Assembly (NCBI RefSeq): GCF_000002425.4
Contig: NC_037265.1
Coordinates: 1,772,371-1,836,370, forward strand
Direction: 5' to 3'
DNA length: 64,000 nucleotides
Origin: Physcomitrium patens
Taxonomy: Eukaryota > Streptophyta > Bryopsida > Funariales > Funariaceae
Every line of letters starts with the position of its first letter. The stretch's first letter is position 1. Below the pieces are notes generated by a model. The model searched no databases. It was not told the DNA's origin and worked only from the letters and a program-made list of their open reading frames with translations. Both the position numbers and the translations under genes were made by a program. Below, one piece after another: positions 60,001-64,000 of this stretch.

Positions 60001-60430
60001 GAAACTTCTTTTATTCCTTTTTGATCAAAAAATAATCCCCTGCAATCTTCAACTTATCCAAAGCTTTTTCAGTAAATTTATGACCAATCTTTCCCAATTT
60101 CCTCAGTCTCGGCTCTATAGTAGCTTGTTTGATATGCTCTTTGGTATCTTGAGACAATTGAATTGCCATGTACTTCACTTTCTTGGCCACGGTTTTATAC
60201 TTAATCTATACCATAGCTTCTTGTAATATCACATAACTATCAATTATCCCAAGTCTCTCAAAAAACTCTAAAACTTCCCTATATATTTGCCTTGAATGAA
60301 GCTCCACAATAATATTAGCTCTACCTCTATCCATATGTAAAGCCAATCTCTTTAAAATCTTTATATAATCAAATTCAAATCCTTCTTTGTTATTAACATC
60401 CAAAATATACTCACTACTTGAAATCACATC
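57067..60430 (-). mobile_element. Element C: gypsy-type LTR element of a different lineage (fossil)
   Basis: Minus-strand pieces read, leftwards: gag/protease-like region (60,433-59,800), reverse transcriptase (59,800-59,250; ILPQDIINSMAYIQNIMNQI), RNase H area (VTVDTSSIAIEW near 58,930), integrase (58,007-57,693; F-I-L-E-D-I-I and Y-G-M-Q-L-K-L-T-T-S-Y-N-S) and an integrase C-terminal segment (KVGDWFLVYDSGLMHQ, then Y-F-L-R-E-L-D-G) at 57,408-57,133. There is no chromodomain, so it differs from A and B. It is heavily broken and old. It meets the next family A copy at about 60,430; its own LTRs were not identified. Confidence 0.7.
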
Positions 60431-63400
60431 CAATCTTTTTGATGGATGTTGTTGATGAAAAGCTTTAATTTTAATTGATACATTTGTTAGATTCCTAAAT
60501 GGCTCCTATGTGTATTCATTAATGTCATATCTATGCCAATGTACGAGATATTCTAACCTATTTTGGTGCCATCTTGAATCTAAGACTTCTTCTATATCAA
60601 ATTCTTCATTATTATCTACTTTTATAGGAGGTAGTGGTATTTGTCTCTTTTTTTGTATATCCATTGTCTTGTATGGCTCAAGTAAAGATACATGGAACAC
60701 ATGATAGATCTTCATAGACTTTGATAGGAATAATCGATAAGCAATTAGATTGATTTGTTTACAAATGAGAAATGGTCTAAATCTACAGTAATCCAGCTTG
60801 TCACAAAGATAAATAGTTTTAATATTATGAAAAAGTAACCATACCTTATCTCCCACATGAAATTGAAGTTGTTCCTTGCGATAGACATCTACATTGGCTT
60901 TTTATCATTCTTAAGCTTCTTTTAATTGTGCCTTCATTATTACATATAGCTCTGACAATTAATTTACTACATCTTTCACCGCAAGATTATCAACCTTTGA
61001 AAAGTCAAAAGTGTCAAATTATGGATGGTAATCGTAATTGGCAAAGAAAGGTGTTTGTTGACTAGAAGAATGTATCAAATTATTGTAAGCAAATTCTACC
61101 AATGGCAAAAGAATTGTCCAATCATCTTGTTGATAATTGATGGTACACTTCAAATTCTATTCTAAAATTTGATATATCTATTCTATTTGTCTATCAGTTT
61201 GAAGATGGAAAGCTAAAGATAGTTTTATATCCACCTTCAATATCTTGAAAAGAGTTCTCTAAAATCTTGATAAAAATTGTGTTCCTCTATCTTGTATAAT
61301 ATCCCTTGATAATCCATGATAGCAATAGATGTTGTTAAGGAAGAGTTTAGCTATTCTTTCACCTATGATAGATTTTATACATGATACAAAATGTACCATC
61401 TTGGTGAAACAATCTACAATCATGAATATGCAATCATATGAACTTGAAATTAGAAGATTTGTGATAAAATCCATAGAAACAAAAGACTATGGTTGTTTTG
61501 GTATAGATAATAGTTGGAAGAGTCCATAAGATCTATGATGAGGAGTTTTTGATCTTGAACAAGTATCATATGTCTGCACAAATACTTTAATAATCTTCTA
61601 CATTTGAGGCCACCAAAAATCTCTAGATATAAGCTGCAAACTCTTATTATATCCAAAATATCTTGTCACAGGAAAATTGTGATAAATTTCAAGAGCACAT
61701 AATTATGCTTCTGTTTTTGGAACATATAAGCATTCTTCGAAATAAATTAGATTTTTCTTAAACTCAAACTTGGAAGTAAATTGAGACTTAAAAGAATTAT
61801 TTTTAATATCATGAACAACAAGGTTTGAAGACATACTTGCTTGGATCTGCTTGAAAAAAGTCAAATCAACAGTCAATGTTGATTTTATTGCTCAGAGATG
61901 AAATTATTTTGGCTTCAATAAAATTATCTTTTATTAGTCAAAAGGTACTTCTCTTTCTTTTGGTATAAGATAAGAACATGTGGAAAGAGCATCAAACAAA
62001 CCTTATTATTTTTTTAGTTGATAAGTGATACTGAACTCAAATCTTGATAAAGACATGCTCCAATGAGCTTGGAGACAATTCAAAATACGTGCTAATATGA
62101 AATACTTGATATTCTTATGATCTGTATATATTGTGATTAGACTTGAAGCACCTACTAAATAATGACGTTCTTGAAAAGAATCTACAATTACAAAAAGTTC
62201 TTTATCATGGATTTCATAATTAATCTCAGTCGTTGAAATGTTTTTTGAATGAAAAGCTATTGAATAAAGTTTGTGACAAGGTTGCATTCAAGGCAAAGTC
62301 AGATGCATCTGTTTTCATAAAAAATACTTTAGAGAAGCTGATGCCATGCAAGATTGGTGTAGAAGTAAAAGCTTTCTTCAAAGCTTGAAATGATGCTTTT
62401 GCTTCTTTATTCGACTTGAGGTTGTCTTTACAAGTTAAGCATGTAAGTAGTGCTGCAACTTAAAAAAATTTCTTGATAAAGATCTGATATTAATTGACAA
62501 ATTTAAAAAAGTATTGTACATCTTTTATTATTTTTGGAATCTTTCAATCCTTGATTGTATGAAATTTTTTAAGATCCATCATTAGAATATTATTTAAAAT
62601 GATGTATCTTAAGAAGTGAACTTGAGTAATGTGAAATATATACTTTTTCATCTTGGCATAAAATCTTGTATCTCTAAATTTTTGTAATACATGACAAACA
62701 TCAACTTCATATTCTTTTATACTCTTAGAGTAGATTAAAATGTTGCCTAAGTAATAGATAATAAAATGATCTAAAATCTCATGAAAAACATTATTCATAA
62801 GATGTCAAAAAGCAATTGGTGCATTTATTAGTCCAAAAGGCATGACATTATATTCAAAGTGTCCATACTTTGTTCAAAATACAGTCTTCTATTCATCTCC
62901 TTTTTTAATATAGACCAGATTGTATGCTTCTCATAGATGTATTTTTGTATAGGTCTTGGCTTGATTTAATTGATCAAGAAGTCGAGATATCAAAGGTAGA
63001 GGATATCTATTCTTCATGGTAATCTTGTTGAATCCTCCATAATCCACATACATTTGCAATGCTCTATCTTTTTTCTTCATAAATAAGATAAGAGCTCTTA
63101 GAAGAGATTTTGAATGGCATATGAAATTCTTGGCCAAGTTCTCATCAATTTACTTCTTGAGTTCAGTCAACTCATTTTGTGATAAATTATAGATTGAATC
63201 AAATTGTAGCTGAATTCCTTCTTTAAAATTGATTGAGCAATCATATGAACAATGCTTTGAGAGAATATGTGCATTCTTCTTCTCAAAAATATCTTAAAAA
63301 TCTTAATATTGACTTAGAATTTTATTTGAAATCTTTCCATCATTTATAATAGATGTGGTGTAAATAACAAAAGATGATTTTTTTTTTATAGCATGCAAAA

Positions 63401-64000
63401 AAGCTTTAGTACCTATAAGTACAAGCTTTGCTATACTAGACTGAAGGCTTTCTACTGGATTAGAAAAAATCAAAAATGATACTAAAATAGAAGTGATACT
63501 AGACTCATGGCTTTTTACTAGATTAGAAAAAATGACTGAAATAGAAGGGGATCTAATTATATTAAAAATTATATGACTATTATAACCATTTATTATTATA
63601 TCTATTGGAAGTATTTCATGAATATCATCTCTAGAAGATAACAAATGACCATCTATAACTTTTATGTGTAAGGATTTAGTTTTTCATATTAACTGTATAT
63701 TATGTCTTTTAATAAATTCTTCATCTAAAAAATAAGTTGAGGCTCTTGAATCTATTAAGGCAGAGGCTTTGTAATTATTAGATCTTAGATATGCATCTAT
63801 TGTAAAATAAAGAGAGAGTTCTGAAGAAAGAATAGGACCTTCATTAAGAATTGTACAAGATTCTAGCTGCGCGGTCCCTATTGTAGCTGAATAAATTTGT
63901 TTTTTGACATGTTTTTATCTTTGAAAGTAATACTCTTTATTTTATAATTGTGTCATTTCTTTGAATAATATTAAGTAGTGTACTTAGCTTTTCTATATCA
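60431..64000 (-). mobile_element. Third family A copy, reversed, cut by the window edge (fossil)
   Basis: Reading leftwards from the edge: gag knuckle area, protease (around 63,770-63,300), reverse transcriptase with the family's box segments (63,137-62,544), RNase H (62,287-62,006), integrase (61,474-61,259 and flanks) and chromodomain (about 60,600-60,506, RLEYLVHWHRYDINEYT). Sequence follows element A throughout but with many changes and strong AT drift. Heavily broken. The part after the chromodomain, including the extra ORF and 3' LTR, is missing where element C begins. Confidence 0.8.

Noticed and set aside
1-64000. tRNA or rRNA genes
   Set aside because: No clover-leaf A/B-box pair or ribosomal core sequence was seen by eye; primer-binding-site matches to tRNA-Met belong to LTR elements.

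Overview
The window reads as moss (bryophyte) nuclear DNA. It is AT-rich, with short GT-AG introns, dense Ty3/gypsy LTR elements and long AT-rich spacers. The strongest lineage clue is a disease-resistance gene at 20.2-25.0 kb whose protein kinase domain is joined to NB-ARC and LRR domains. As far as I know this kinase-NBS-LRR layout is typical of mosses. I cannot name the species from sequence alone.

Layout. 1-2,322: about 32 tandem 72-bp LRR units, probably the LRR end of a second resistance gene whose front lies left of the window; the frame is broken in several places. 2,323-7,370: an old repeat (R1), a long inverted repeat with a 1.6-kb loop, and an LTR scrap. 7.4-14.9 kb: mostly empty AT-rich DNA, with GC-richer islands at 10.4-10.8 and 11.8-13.4 kb that look like 5' regions of transcripts. 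15.0-15.7 kb: two possible exons of an unrecognised gene. 16.3-18.0 kb, minus strand: the 3' half of an OEP61/TPR7-like gene (chloroplast outer envelope/ER receptor) lacking its TPR exons and shifted in frame once in each of three exons. 18.3-20.2 kb: a pyrimidine-rich, leader-like region.

20.2-25.0 kb: the resistance gene in three exons. Exon 1 carries an N-terminal helical bundle plus kinase, exon 2 NB-ARC, exon 3 about 18 LRR units. The catalytic-loop Asn of the kinase is Tyr. One stop cuts the last kinase subdomain, another sits at the second LRR unit, and a one-base deletion lies late in the LRRs. It is therefore a decayed or decaying receptor, although every intron boundary is intact. 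25.0-34.8 kb: a decayed LRR tail, then a pair of 0.7-1.0 kb inverted repeats (R2) enclosing a small LTR element with only a gag-type zinc knuckle and a second, reversed copy of R1. 34.8-40.0 kb: AT-rich DNA with almost nothing recognisable.

40.0-64.0 kb: nested LTR-element fossils. A chromodomain-bearing gypsy element (family A, 41,405-47,804, TSD GTATG) sits inside the gag of an older family A copy. A second chromodomain family (B, 49,647-55,710, minus strand, TSD GTAGG) has LTRs full of heat-shock elements placed just upstream of a TATA box. A different gypsy lineage (C, minus strand) follows, carrying a solo family A LTR (TSD CTAAA), then another reversed family A copy that runs off the right edge. 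Families A and B share an unexplained small ORF between integrase and 3' LTR.

Most noteworthy are the four-helix-bundle/pseudokinase/NB-ARC/LRR receptor and its homogenised LRR arrays, the heat-shock promoter architecture of the family B LTR, the shared extra ORF of families A and B, and the long inverted repeats that could feed small-RNA production.
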